NCBI GenBank assembly: GCA_937889225.1
Contig: CALAST010000011.1
Location: forward strand, 1-47,821
Direction of reading: 5' to 3'
DNA length: 47,821 nt
Origin: an uncultured Lachnobacterium sp.
GTDB taxonomy: Bacteria > Bacillota > Clostridia > Lachnospirales > Lachnospiraceae
In this document: piece after piece, positions 26,301-35,442 of the stretch
Layout of the letters: each line of letters starts with the position of its first letter
Numbering within the stretch: the first letter of the stretch is position 1
Notes under the pieces: model-generated
Told to the model about the DNA's origin: nothing
Database searches by the model: none
The model's input: only the letters and a program-made list of their open reading frames with translations
Program-made: the position numbers and the translations under genes

Positions 26301-27182
26301 TTATTCAAAACGAATCACATAAGACGCCTCAAATTTTTCACCCGGATTTAAGTAGTTATCATAAGGACGAGCTTTTAAAGTACCTTCAAAATCTATGCTG
26401 TCACAACGTCCATACCATGGTTCAATACAAAGGAATGGAGCATTTTTTTCTTCCGGTGACCATAAGCCAAATAATGGAGCGTCAAAAAGCACCGTAATGA
26501 AACGTTTTCCGTTTGGGTCTTCAATACCAACTTCGCCGGTCTGTTTTCCTTCTACAATATATGTACAACGGTCAAAGAAATCCGGTGTAATTACGGCTCT
26601 GCCATCTTCTAATGGGAGACAAATATCTTCGTCTAAAGAAAGACCTGTCGCACGGTCATTGCCATGATGATGGATTTCATTTACGCCGCCAAAATAGAGT
26701 TTGTATCCTGCTTTAGAATCTTCCCCATGAATTGGGCAGTTAAATGCAGGATGTGCACCAATACCAAAATGCATATGTTTTTCGCGAGAGTTGTTGCATA
26801 CTTCCCATAGCACTTTTACTTCGTTTCCGCTTAATTGATAACCAATGCGAAGGGTGAATGAAAATGGAAAGCTTTTGAGCGTATCATTATGTGTTACTAA
26901 TTTAAACCAGATGGTATCATCTGTTTTGGAAACAAAAGAATGTTCCATATCACGGGCAAAACCATGTTGAGACATTGGGTATTTTTTTCCGTCATGGAGA
27001 AATTCGTCATTTTTTAATCTTCCTACAAAAGGAAAAAGAACTGGTGATGTACGACCCCAGTATTTTGGGTCTGCCTGCCACATATATTCCTGTCCTGTGG
27101 CTTTGGATTTTACAGATTTAAGTTCTGCACCGTTTGAGCTTACTTCAATTCGTAAGGTATCATTTTCTAAAACATATCTCAT
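26301..27182 (-). CDS. Aldose 1-epimerase family protein (LacX-like)
   Basis: This 293-residue beta-sandwich protein is related to galactose mutarotase and the LacX group. Visible features are GAELKSVKSKATGQEYMWQ near the start, PVLFPFVGRLKNDEF, QHGFARDMEH (a family His), HFGIGAHPAFNCPI (the His-Pro-Phe region of the active site) and CIEPWYGRCD. It may interconvert sugar anomers or bind a phosphosugar. ATG 27182 has CAGGAGG 8 bases upstream, so a 7-residue upstream extension is dropped. It lies 89 bp before carB on the same strand. Confidence 0.9.
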   Translation of the reverse strand: MRYVLENDTLRIEVSSNGAELKSVKSKATGQEYMWQADPKYWGRTSPVLFPFVGRLKNDEFLHDGKKYPMSQHGFARDMEHSFVSKTDDTIWFKLVTHNDTLKSFPFSFTLRIGYQLSGNEVKVLWEVCNNSREKHMHFGIGAHPAFNCPIHGEDSKAGYKLYFGGVNEIHHHGNDRATGLSLDEDICLPLEDGRAVITPDFFDRCTYIVEGKQTGEVGIEDPNGKRFITVLFDAPLFGLWSPEEKNAPFLCIEPWYGRCDSIDFEGTLKARPYDNYLNPGEKFEASYVIRFE

Positions 27183-27315
27183 AAAAGAGCCTCCTGAAAA
27201 CAAGTTTCTGTTACAGTTTATTTAGGACTGTAATCAGTATTGAGTTGATTATAGCATGTTTTAAGTGAAATTACTGTATTTTTTTTGAAAAATTTGTATA
27301 ATTATATGATAGTGT

Positions 27316-27355
27316 GTTACTGTACAGACAGTACTTAGCATTTACTGCTAAGTAC
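27316..27355. repeat. GTTACTG-family palindromic repeat, copy B
   Basis: GTTACTGT pairs with ACAGTAC (one bulged T) at 27316-27334. It overlaps a second perfect hairpin, GTACTTAGCA with TGCTAAGTAC (27331-27355). The GTTACTGTACA start matches copy A. Confidence 0.5.
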
Positions 27356-27466
27356 GTATGATTTTCCTAAATGGAGTAATGATTGAGATAGAAAAGTAAT
27401 ATATTCTATGGAAGTATCATAAATAGTAATTTATAGTTTGTCATATTAGTTTTGAAGGAGTTGTAA

Positions 27467-28546
27467 ATGGAATACGAAGATGGCTTTTTTACATATTTAA
27501 AGTGGAGAGGGGACTTGCCGATAAAGGATTTCCCTTTTAATGAAATAGATGCTCTTATTTTAAGTGAATTAGTTTATGTGGAATTTGAAAATGTTGTTCC
27601 GTATCAAGAAGAAGATGGGTGCATTACAATTGCAGAAGCAGCAAAGCGATATAGAAAGAAGCGTGGAAAAACTACATTGTATTATGCAGATAAGGAACAT
27701 CTTTTCGATGTGCTTGCACAAAGTCCTCGTTTTGCAGAAATGACGTTGTGCAATTATGTGAGCACTACCGATTTAATAGAGCAGGAGCAGTTCGCAGCAA
27801 TGCATGTAAATGTAAATCCGGTACTTACTTTTATTGCATTTCGAGGAACGGATAGTACGATTGTAGGATGGAAAGAAGATTTTAATATGAGCTATATGAT
27901 GCCGGTGCCGGCACAGAAGTCTGCAGTAGAGTACTTAAATAATACCTGTAAGGGCATATTTCGAAAATATTGGTTAGGCGGTCATTCAAAAGGCGGTAAT
28001 CTGGCAGTTTATTCCGGTGTATACTGTAACCCAAAACTGCAAAAGAAGATTGTAAAAATCAATAGTTTTGATGGTCCCGGATTTAACCGAAAAGTAGTCG
28101 ATGACCCACAATATATTGAGGTAAAAGAACGTATTTCTGCATTTGTTCCGGTGTCTTCCGTGATAGGAATGTTAATGGAGCATGAAGAAGAGTATAAAGT
28201 TGTGCGAAGCTGTGAAAGTCCCCTTCGCCAACATGAGGGATTTTCATGGCAAATTGAAAGAGATGCATTTGTGCTTGCAGATGAAGTAGATGAATTTAGT
28301 CGTAAGATGAGTAAGATTTTAAAATCATGGTTAAAGAATGTAAATGATAGGGAAAAGAAGATATTTGTGGATGCCTTTTTTGGCATTTTTGAAAATGCCG
28401 GTATTGTGGAACTTTCAGAGATATTTTCCATTGATGTGCGTACCGCAGCAGGAATGGTAAAGTCCCTTGCAACACTTCCACCGGAAGTAAGGGAAGTCGT
28501 TGGGAGATTAGTGAAGATGTTGATTGCGGAAGGGAAGAAGAAGTAA
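27467..28546 (+). CDS. DUF2974 (Mbeg1-like) alpha/beta hydrolase
   Basis: This is a 359-residue lipase-like hydrolase of the DUF2974 family common in Lachnospiraceae. The nucleophile elbow is GGHSKGGNLAV (Ser near residue 170), preceded by FIAFRGTDSTIVGWKEDF, the lipase class 3-like oxyanion region, and followed by NSFDGPGF. The N-terminus has the family opening YLKWRGDLPIKDFPFNEIDA. The last 70 residues are helical. No signal peptide is seen, so it is probably cytoplasmic. GAAGGAG lies about 8 bases before the ATG. Its natural substrate is unknown. Confidence 0.92.
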   Translation: MEYEDGFFTYLKWRGDLPIKDFPFNEIDALILSELVYVEFENVVPYQEEDGCITIAEAAKRYRKKRGKTTLYYADKEHLFDVLAQSPRFAEMTLCNYVSTTDLIEQEQFAAMHVNVNPVLTFIAFRGTDSTIVGWKEDFNMSYMMPVPAQKSAVEYLNNTCKGIFRKYWLGGHSKGGNLAVYSGVYCNPKLQKKIVKINSFDGPGFNRKVVDDPQYIEVKERISAFVPVSSVIGMLMEHEEEYKVVRSCESPLRQHEGFSWQIERDAFVLADEVDEFSRKMSKILKSWLKNVNDREKKIFVDAFFGIFENAGIVELSEIFSIDVRTAAGMVKSLATLPPEVREVVGRLVKMLIAEGKKK

Positions 28547-28660
28547 AAAAGTTCCGTATCCTTACATTAAGTATAGAAAGTACTATGTGAAGGGTAAGGA
28601 ATTTGTTGATGTTAGGCTGAGTGCAAGCTCTATTGGATAAACTGTGAAAGTGGTTAGCAA

Positions 28661-28703
28661 GTTATGAGCAAGCAGTAAAGCAGATTGCGAATATTCGCTT
28701 GAC
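28661..28703 (+). repeat. Dispersed intergenic repeat R44, copy 3
   Basis: This copy starts GTTATGAGCAAGCAGTAA and keeps GATTGCGAATATTCGCTTGAC. The stem has drifted (GCAGAT against ATTCGC) compared with copy 1. It lies about 115 bp after the DUF2974 gene. Confidence 0.75.
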
Positions 28704-28747
28704 TATCTAAGATTTTCCGTATGCAAAGTATTTAAAATGAAAAAGAA

Positions 28748-28790
28748 AAAAGATTGTTACAAATAGAAATTATTTGCAACAATCTTTTTG
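28748..28790. terminator. Bidirectional terminator
   Basis: AAAAAGATTGTTACAAAT pairs with ATTTGCAACAATCTTTTT around a 7-base loop, with one mismatch. It serves the convergent DUF2974 and TPM-domain genes. Confidence 0.88.
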
Positions 28791-28791
28791 T

Positions 28792-29592
28792 TTAAAACCG
28801 ATGTCCGCCCCCACCACCGTGAGAACCGCCTCCATGGGAGCCACCGCTACTGCGAGAACCGCCTCCGCTAGATGGAGGAGGTGGGGGTGGACTATATTGT
28901 TTGGTTTGATGAAGAAATTTTACCGAAGGATTTTTCACAGCTACATTGGTGTAAATATTATCCAATATTTGGTTATTCCGTGCTTTCTTCGCTTTAGATA
29001 AGTTCATAACAAGAAAATAGTTAAAAAGCATTGCCAGTATCATTGCCAAAAGTAAGTTACTGATATATTTCATAGGCTGAGCAATGCGATATCCTTCCAA
29101 AAGGGAACGTATTTGCGAAAAAGCCGTATCCGCACAGGAAAAATAATCACCATCAGACGCATAGCGATAGGAGTTATCTGTAATCGTATTGGCATATGCC
29201 GTTGTTACGATATCATAAATTGCCCCACTGCTGTAAATCCAGATATAGCGTTCATCCATATCAATCAAAAAAACAGTACCATTTTCTGAACCAAAATATG
29301 TAGTTGCATAATCTTTTGCATAACGATTGGTGTCATGATATGGGTTTTCGGAAATAGAAACAAATGCTGCATTGCCATATACAGTAATGGCTTCCATATT
29401 TGTAAGCAATGCTTCTTCTTGTGCATCAGTTAAAAGGTCTGCTTTATCGTCGACATAGATGTCATATCCGGTATCTGAATTGGTGTAAATTGGTGTTACG
29501 GAGTGTGATTCTGCAGCAGATACACAAGTAGGTGATAAACCAATGGAAAATATCCAAAATGCCAAAAACATAAAATACAAGACTTTACGCAT
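28792..29592 (-). CDS. TPM-domain membrane protein with Gly-rich C-terminus (YgcG-like)
   Basis: This 266-residue protein has a signal peptide (about residues 1-27, ending CVSA), a TPM domain (about 38-170: YDIYVDDKADLLTDAQEEAL, then AFVSISENPYHDTNRYAKDY, then GTVFLIDMDERYIWIYSSG), a membrane helix near 185-205 and a tail of Pro then Gly/Ser repeats (SGGGSRSSGG). TPM proteins are linked to membrane-protein repair and acid phosphatase activity, but roles vary. I start at ATG 29592, 8 bases after GGAGG; that ribosome site lies in the end of the upstream gene, which overlaps by 8 bp. The two genes are translationally coupled. Confidence 0.88.
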   Translation of the reverse strand: MRKVLYFMFLAFWIFSIGLSPTCVSAAESHSVTPIYTNSDTGYDIYVDDKADLLTDAQEEALLTNMEAITVYGNAAFVSISENPYHDTNRYAKDYATTYFGSENGTVFLIDMDERYIWIYSSGAIYDIVTTAYANTITDNSYRYASDGDYFSCADTAFSQIRSLLEGYRIAQPMKYISNLLLAMILAMLFNYFLVMNLSKAKKARNNQILDNIYTNVAVKNPSVKFLHQTKQYSPPPPPPSSGGGSRSSGGSHGGGSHGGGGGHRF

Positions 29593-31021
29593 TATCATCA
29601 CCTCCCGTTCTGTCAAACTGCGGAAGTCTTCGTGTGGCAAGAATATTATAATTATGCATAATATCCTTTACCGTAATGAAAATTCCCACAAGTGAAAGTA
29701 TTGCAGCACCGTAGAAAAACAGGTCATCCGCAGGATTTAATACAAAGAGTGCAATACCAAGGGCAATCGCAACTAAAGAAGTGAGAAGCCCAAGAGATTT
29801 TTTCTTATAAGTTTTTCCAATACCTGCTTCTTTTCCAAAAGATTTTGCAGCAGATGAGTCATTCAATATTTGTGAACCGGAATGGTTCCGTATCCTTTCC
29901 TGATACATTTTTCCTCTGTCGTTTTCTCCGGCTTCTTTTTTCTTAATCTGCGAAGATTCCCCTATAAATAAAAACATTGTAATAATAGCAATTAACGTAG
30001 TAATTCCAAGAAGAGTTCTTGGCGTAATGGTAAAAAACAGATTTAACAAAATAAAAATTGGAATTGCTAATAACAAAGAACCAATCATATATTTTTTTAA
30101 ATCAATCGGTAAATCGGAAACCACTTTTCCTGTTTGACCATTTACCGTTGCATAGGCAACACGGTCTCCATTTCGATAAGATAAAAACCATACCGGAAAC
30201 ATGGCACTATCTGCTTGTGAAACATCAGTATTTAATTGGATATTTGCCCCGCCCATAAGTGAATAAGTAGAAAAAGCAGGTGTTTGCAAAATTTCCTGCA
30301 TGGATGTATCATTTGCAATTTCTTTTGCATCCAAAGCATAAACGCTTGCCGGAACATCTGAAGTGTCCGCATAAAATCCGCTTAAATAAGCAGGTGCAAA
30401 AGGCTTCATTTCCTTTATATTGTAAGGGGCAAGTTTTTCGCTGATATTATCATCAAAAGAGGAAGAAGCATCATAAGATAATCCCTTATAGGAAGCATCA
30501 ATTTCTCCGCTTAATGCATAATGGTCAGTATAGATATAATCGCCTCGTCTATGTGTACGTGTGCCTTTTAAGGAAAACGGCTGATTTTGGGTCATATGAA
30601 ATGCCCAATAAGGCATATAGATACCACGGAAACTGTCAATTCGTTTTGGGTCTTTTAAATCATTTGGTGCAAAAAGTGCCTTTTTCATAAAGGAAGAATA
30701 TGCCTTTTTACAATCATCTTTTGTTTTTTGAAATGGAATAATGTAAGCCGGGCGTTTTTCTTTGCGGATACGACTGTAAAGAATCGTAGAAGCACCGCAG
30801 AAACTACAAAATTCCGCTGCAGAAGTATCGGTACTTAAGATTTCACCACCACATTGGGGACAAGTGAAAATCGTGGCATCAAAATTGGTTTGTTCTATGG
30901 CTCCTTTTTCTTTGGTATCAAATGCATAAGGGTCTGCCATAGTCTGACAGTTTTCACATGCTAATTGTTGGGAGGAAATATCAAATTTTAAATTTCCACC
31001 ACAGTTTGGACATTCAAACAT
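29585..31021 (-). CDS. Membrane protein with two N-terminal zinc ribbons, partner of the TPM protein
   Basis: This 478-residue protein has two zinc ribbons at its start: CPNCGG with CENC (residues 4-25) and CPQCGG with CSFC (about 54-75). A soluble beta-rich domain with RGIYMPYWAFHMTQ and SAMFPVWFLSYRNGDRVAYA follows. Then come four hydrophobic helices (about 318-338, 342-360, 412-430 and 436-455). The WxF and PVWF patterns occur in clostridial zinc-ribbon membrane proteins annotated as TFIIB-type zinc finger proteins. Its stop overlaps the start of the TPM gene by 8 bp, so the two act as a unit. Function is unknown; a role in envelope upkeep is only an inference from TPM. Confidence 0.85.
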   Translation of the reverse strand: MFECPNCGGNLKFDISSQQLACENCQTMADPYAFDTKEKGAIEQTNFDATIFTCPQCGGEILSTDTSAAEFCSFCGASTILYSRIRKEKRPAYIIPFQKTKDDCKKAYSSFMKKALFAPNDLKDPKRIDSFRGIYMPYWAFHMTQNQPFSLKGTRTHRRGDYIYTDHYALSGEIDASYKGLSYDASSSFDDNISEKLAPYNIKEMKPFAPAYLSGFYADTSDVPASVYALDAKEIANDTSMQEILQTPAFSTYSLMGGANIQLNTDVSQADSAMFPVWFLSYRNGDRVAYATVNGQTGKVVSDLPIDLKKYMIGSLLLAIPIFILLNLFFTITPRTLLGITTLIAIITMFLFIGESSQIKKKEAGENDRGKMYQERIRNHSGSQILNDSSAAKSFGKEAGIGKTYKKKSLGLLTSLVAIALGIALFVLNPADDLFFYGAAILSLVGIFITVKDIMHNYNILATRRLPQFDRTGGDDNA

Positions 31022-31106
31022 GAAGAACCTCCTTATATAATAATGATGTTTGTTCGTTTGTTCATTATGTGATATATTACGATATACATGAAAGAAACAA
31101 ATATAC

Positions 31107-32582
31107 TTATTTTTTCAGTTTTTTCTTTTTGATTTGTGTCACGGACTGAACCCAAAGGGTAGGATGGAACAGGATTAAAAGTGGGAATAATTCCAATCTT
31201 CCTGCCAGCATGTCAAAAATAAGCACCCACTTGGAAAATAGCGTAAAGTGACTAAAGTTTTGTGTTGGACCAACCATTGCAAGACCCGGACCGATGTTAT
31301 TAATCGTAGCTGCAACTGCCGTAAAGTTTGTAACTAAATCCTTTCCCTCAAAAGAGATAAGGAAGACAGAAAGTACAAATAAAATCATAAATGTAAAAAT
31401 ATACACATTAACGGAGCGTACCACTTCGTGTTCGATTGGTTTCCCATCCATCTGTACCTTTTTAATAGACTTCGGATGGATATAGGAGTTAAATTCCTTG
31501 AACATATTTTTGATTAAAATAACAAAACGGGAAACTTTGATTCCACCGCCTGTACTTCCGGCACATGCCCCAACAAACATAAGTAAAACCAAAATAATCT
31601 TACTGGTTTGTGGCCAAAGGTCAAAATCCGTTGTTGCATACCCGGTGGTCGTAATAATTGAGCCAACCTGAAATGCAGCTTTGGTAACAGCGTCAAAAAG
31701 TCCTTCTGACATAGAAAGGATATCAAAAGAAATAAATGCAATTGCTGCTAAAATAATTCCAAAATATGCTTGTACTTCTTCTATTTTTAAAGCCTCTTTT
31801 AATTGTCCAAACAGTATCAAGTAGTAAGCATTAAAGTTTACACCAAATAAAATCATAAATATCGTAACAATCCATTGGATAGGTATGGAATAATCAGCTA
31901 TACTGCTGTTTAAAATACCAAAACCACCTGTTCCGGCAGTACCAAAACCGATACAAAAAGCATCAAATATCGGCATACCGAACAACAAAAGCATTACAAT
32001 GTGGATAACAGTAAGCACAAAATAAATTAAGTACAAAATACGTGCGGTATGACGAAGTTTTGGAACGAGCTTTCCAACAGAAGGTCCGGGGCTTTCCGCA
32101 CGCATAAGGTTAATGTGCGAACCGCCACTCATTGGTATAACTGCAAGCAAGAATACTAAAACTCCCATGCCTCCAATCCAATGTGTAAAACTGCGCCATA
32201 TTAAAGTCGTATGGGAAAGTGCTTCTACATCGCTTAAAATACTTGCACCTGTTGTAGTAAAACCGGATACAATTTCAAACATAGCATCCGTAAAAGTAGG
32301 AGCTTCTTTTGTCAAATAAAGTGGAAGTGCACCTACCACACTCATAAGAATCCAACTCAAAGAGGTGGTAATGCACCCTTCTTTTAAGTAAAATAAGGAG
32401 TCGCTTGGTTTGTTTAAAGATATAAGCAATCCTACTAGAAACGTAGCCATAGCCGTACAAAGGTACACAGTTCCAACCTGTATTTCCTGATAGATTAAGG
32501 AAACTAAAACAGGCAAAAATAAAAGCAGACCTTCAATCTTAAGAACATTTCCCAAGATATAGCGAATCATTGAAGTATTCAT
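31107..32582 (-). CDS. trkH: Potassium uptake protein TrkH
   Basis: This is the membrane channel subunit of the Trk/Ktr-type potassium uptake system. The 491-residue protein has the four-fold membrane-pore-membrane pattern. Filter-region segments include VSGFTTTGAS, GFGTAGTGGFG, GSIITTTGYATTDF and INNIGPGLAMVGP, each bearing the Gly of a pore loop. It follows trkA after 15 bp on the same strand, so the two are one operon. Confidence 0.96.
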   Translation of the reverse strand: MNTSMIRYILGNVLKIEGLLLFLPVLVSLIYQEIQVGTVYLCTAMATFLVGLLISLNKPSDSLFYLKEGCITTSLSWILMSVVGALPLYLTKEAPTFTDAMFEIVSGFTTTGASILSDVEALSHTTLIWRSFTHWIGGMGVLVFLLAVIPMSGGSHINLMRAESPGPSVGKLVPKLRHTARILYLIYFVLTVIHIVMLLLFGMPIFDAFCIGFGTAGTGGFGILNSSIADYSIPIQWIVTIFMILFGVNFNAYYLILFGQLKEALKIEEVQAYFGIILAAIAFISFDILSMSEGLFDAVTKAAFQVGSIITTTGYATTDFDLWPQTSKIILVLLMFVGACAGSTGGGIKVSRFVILIKNMFKEFNSYIHPKSIKKVQMDGKPIEHEVVRSVNVYIFTFMILFVLSVFLISFEGKDLVTNFTAVAATINNIGPGLAMVGPTQNFSHFTLFSKWVLIFDMLAGRLELFPLLILFHPTLWVQSVTQIKKKKLKK

Positions 32583-32597
32583 AGATAAACGCCTCCC

Positions 32598-33989
32598 TTA
32601 AAGTAAAATGTCCGTTAATTCATTAAATCCGGTGTGTGTGGTAACAATCATAACCGTATCACCTGCTTTTAAGCAATCAAAACCGCCCGGAATAAAGGCA
32701 TTGCCTTTACGGTTAATAAGTGAAATCAGAAGATTGCGTTTAAAAGATAAGTCTTTTAACATCACATTTAAATGTGGAAAATCTTCATTTACAATAAATT
32801 CAATAGCCTCTACACGCCCATCAAACATATGATAAAGTGTTTCAATGCTATTGAGATCCTTAGAAGCCTGTCTTGCACGAACATAAGCAATAATAGCTTC
32901 TGAGGTAATGAATTTTGGATAAACCACACTTCCTAAATCCAGTTGGTTAATTACATCATTAAATGTGATACGATTGATTTTTGTAATAACTTTGGCATTG
33001 GAAACCTGTTTTGCATAAAGTGTTAGCATAATATTTTCTTCATCAATACCGGTTAATGGAACTAAAGACTCTGTCTCTATAATGCCCTCTTCAAGAAGAA
33101 GTTCCTCATTTGTACCATCACCATTGATGATAATTGCTTTTGGAAGCAGAATACTTAATTCTTCACAGCGCTTCAGGTCTTGCTCAATAATTTTTACGTT
33201 GATACCATTGTGCAGTAATTTTTCTCCCAGATAGAAAGCCGATTTTCCACCGCCAATAATGATGGTATCTTTTACTTGTTGGGTATTAAATCCAATAGAA
33301 GTTAAAAATTTTCTACAGTTTCTTTGTGTTCCTACAAAAGAAATGGTATCTCCGGCAGCTAGTTGGAAGTTACCGGATGGGATAACAACTTCACCCCCAC
33401 GCTCAACAGCACACACTAAAATATTATGGGTGATTTTTTTCCCTAAATCCATAAGACGCATGCCATTCAAAATATTGCCTTCCGGAAGTTTAAATTTTAC
33501 AATAATCGCTTGATTATGGGCAAATGAGTTTACTTCCAAAGCAGTTGGAAGATATAAAATACGTGCAATTTCGTTTGCGGATTCCAGTTCCGGGTTGATA
33601 ATTAAGGCAAGACCTAATTTTTCACGCAAATAATTAACGTCATCATTATAATCCGGCGTACGGACTCTGGCGATAGCAGCACATTCTGTTGCCTGTTTTG
33701 CAATCGTGCAGCATAACAGATTTAATTCATCGGATTCGGTTACTGCAATAATCAAATCCGCATCATCAATACCAGCTTCTTTTTGCGTGCTGTAACTTGC
33801 TCCATTTCCACAGATTCCCATAACGTCATACTGATTTGTCAGATTTTGGATTTTCTGTGCACTTTTATCAATGATTGTAATATCGTGTCCTTCCTTGCTT
33901 AATTGTGCTACAAGGTTAGCACCTACTTTTCCGCAACCAACAATGAGAATACGAAGTCCCTGTTTTGCGGGGTCACTTAGTCCAAACAT
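32598..33989 (-). CDS. trkA: Trk system potassium uptake regulator TrkA
   Basis: TrkA is the cytoplasmic gating subunit of TrkH. The 463-residue protein has two RCK units: the first starts near residue 13 with ILIVGCGKVGANLVAQLSKE, the second near 240 with IIIGGGKSAFYLGEKLL. Both have the Rossmann glycine motif that binds NAD(H) or adenine nucleotides, and each is followed by a TrkA-C domain (for example LLISLINRKGNAFIPGG). The promoter region is probably the divergent gap to 34262, where an extended -10 TGCTATAAT is visible on the minus strand. Confidence 0.96.
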   Translation of the reverse strand: MFGLSDPAKQGLRILIVGCGKVGANLVAQLSKEGHDITIIDKSAQKIQNLTNQYDVMGICGNGASYSTQKEAGIDDADLIIAVTESDELNLLCCTIAKQATECAAIARVRTPDYNDDVNYLREKLGLALIINPELESANEIARILYLPTALEVNSFAHNQAIIVKFKLPEGNILNGMRLMDLGKKITHNILVCAVERGGEVVIPSGNFQLAAGDTISFVGTQRNCRKFLTSIGFNTQQVKDTIIIGGGKSAFYLGEKLLHNGINVKIIEQDLKRCEELSILLPKAIIINGDGTNEELLLEEGIIETESLVPLTGIDEENIMLTLYAKQVSNAKVITKINRITFNDVINQLDLGSVVYPKFITSEAIIAYVRARQASKDLNSIETLYHMFDGRVEAIEFIVNEDFPHLNVMLKDLSFKRNLLISLINRKGNAFIPGGFDCLKAGDTVMIVTTHTGFNELTDILL

Positions 33990-34029
33990 AATTTCCTCCT
34001 AATTATGCAAAATAATAAATATAGTGAAA

Positions 34030-34073
34030 GTTACTGTTTATCTGCTAATGCATAACAGATAAATAGTACTAAC
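34030..34073. repeat. GTTACTG-family palindromic repeat, copy C
   Basis: GTTACTGTTTATCTG (34030-34044) pairs imperfectly with CAGATAAATAGTACTAAC ending at 34073. The inner TTTATCTG/CAGATAAA stem is perfect. It lies between the divergent trkA and PHP phosphatase genes. Confidence 0.5.
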
Positions 34074-34261
34074 TAATCGGATTATAGCACAACTGTATTA
34101 TAATAAAAAGTAGGGTTTTTGGAAAAACTGTGGTATAATGCGAACAGTTATAATTTCAAATGTTGAGTTATGAATAAGTATGCTTTTACAGTTGATAAGA
34201 CTTTTGAAGAAAAATTAGCCAAAGTGGATTCTAACAATATAGAAAAAGGAGTGATTACAAT

Positions 34262-35032
34262 ATGAGACCATATTTAATAGCAAACTATCATACCCATACC
34301 CATCGCTGTCAACATGCTTGGGGAACAGAAAGACAATATATAGAAAGAGCCATTGCTGCAGGAATTAAAACTTTAGGTTTTTCCGACCATGTGCCATGCC
34401 CGTTTAAAGATGGTTTTGTTTCAAAAATCCGTATGCGAATGTCACAGGCAGAGGAATATGTAAATACAATACGTACTTTACAGGAAGAATATAAAGATAA
34501 AATCCGGCTTTATGTAGGCTTCGAAACCGAATACATTCCGGAATTTTTTGAAGAACAAGTGGAAATGTTTGAAAAATTAGGATGTGACTATATGATTATG
34601 GGACAGCATTTTTTGACAAGTGAAGCAGAAGGTCCATATGCCGGAAGTCCGCATAATAGTGCAGAATTTTTAAAAGAATATGTAGATTCCATTATCGAAG
34701 GCATGAAAACAGGCTATTTTTCGTACCTTGCACATCCGGATTTAAATAATTATAACTTCGATAAAGCGATTTATGAAAAGGAAATGCGTCGCCTTTGTGA
34801 AAATATGAAAGAATTGTCCATTCCATTAGAATTAAACCTGCTTGGAATTATGAACAAAAAATCATATCCAAGAGAAGAATTCTGGAGAATAGCAGGAAGT
34901 GTGGGAAATGATGTGATACTTGGTATTGATGCACATAAGCCGGAACAAATCGGTCATATGGAGACATATGAAAAAGCGATGGAGTTTGTAAAGAAATATA
35001 ATCTGAAAGTAGTGGAAGAATTAGAACTTTAA
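34262..35032 (+). CDS. PHP-family histidinol-phosphatase-like hydrolase
   Basis: This 256-residue metal-dependent phosphoesterase is of the PHP superfamily, HisJ/HisK branch. Metal ligands are visible in NYHTHTHRC (near residue 8), FSDHVP (about 40), GFETEY (about 87), MGQHFL (about 115), LAHPDLN (about 160) and GIDAHKPEQ (about 223). It probably dephosphorylates histidinol phosphate, but no other his gene is nearby and the family includes other sugar phosphatases. The promoter is an extended -10 TGGTATAAT near 34131-34139. A good terminator follows. Confidence 0.9.
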   Translation: MRPYLIANYHTHTHRCQHAWGTERQYIERAIAAGIKTLGFSDHVPCPFKDGFVSKIRMRMSQAEEYVNTIRTLQEEYKDKIRLYVGFETEYIPEFFEEQVEMFEKLGCDYMIMGQHFLTSEAEGPYAGSPHNSAEFLKEYVDSIIEGMKTGYFSYLAHPDLNNYNFDKAIYEKEMRRLCENMKELSIPLELNLLGIMNKKSYPREEFWRIAGSVGNDVILGIDAHKPEQIGHMETYEKAMEFVKKYNLKVVEELEL

Positions 35033-35040
35033 GCCAATAA

Positions 35041-35084
35041 AAAAACACACCGCAGAAGCATTTTGCTTTGTGGTGTGCTTTTTT
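35041..35084 (+). terminator. Terminator of the PHP phosphatase gene
   Basis: CACACCGCAGAAGC (35046-35059) pairs with GCTTTGTGGTGTG (35065-35077) around ATTTT, followed by C and six T. Confidence 0.88.
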
Positions 35085-35442
35085 GCTCCTTATTTGGAGC
35101 TTTATTTTTTATAAGGGGAATAAAGGAAAGGGTTTATATAAAAAAGTGTTCATCACTTATTTACAAACGCATAATAACATGGTAATTTTGAAGAAGCAAG
35201 TGGTGTTACTTGCTGAGCAAAAAACACCCTGTTTTAGAAAGAAAAACTTTGCTGTAACTACAATATATAGATGATTTGAATGTTAGAAAAATATATCTTG
35301 TATGGAAAGGAGAGAATCGTCTTAGGCAAATTTTAATGAAAATTAGAGACGAATTGCAGGCATAAGGATATAATAGCTAAGATATATGGGGAATGATACA
35401 AATAATACACAAATGCAGAAATAGATGGAAAAGGGGAAGTTT
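35085..35442. other. Leader region of the AraC gene, no gene seen
   Basis: About 360 bp without a credible gene; a 68-codon frame starting inside the terminator has no ribosome site or family features. A possible small pseudoknot lies at 35195-35228. No riboswitch class is recognised. Confidence 0.4.

Noticed and set aside
35068..35274. A 68-codon frame after the PHP phosphatase gene
   Set aside because: It starts inside the terminator, has no ribosome site and looks random.
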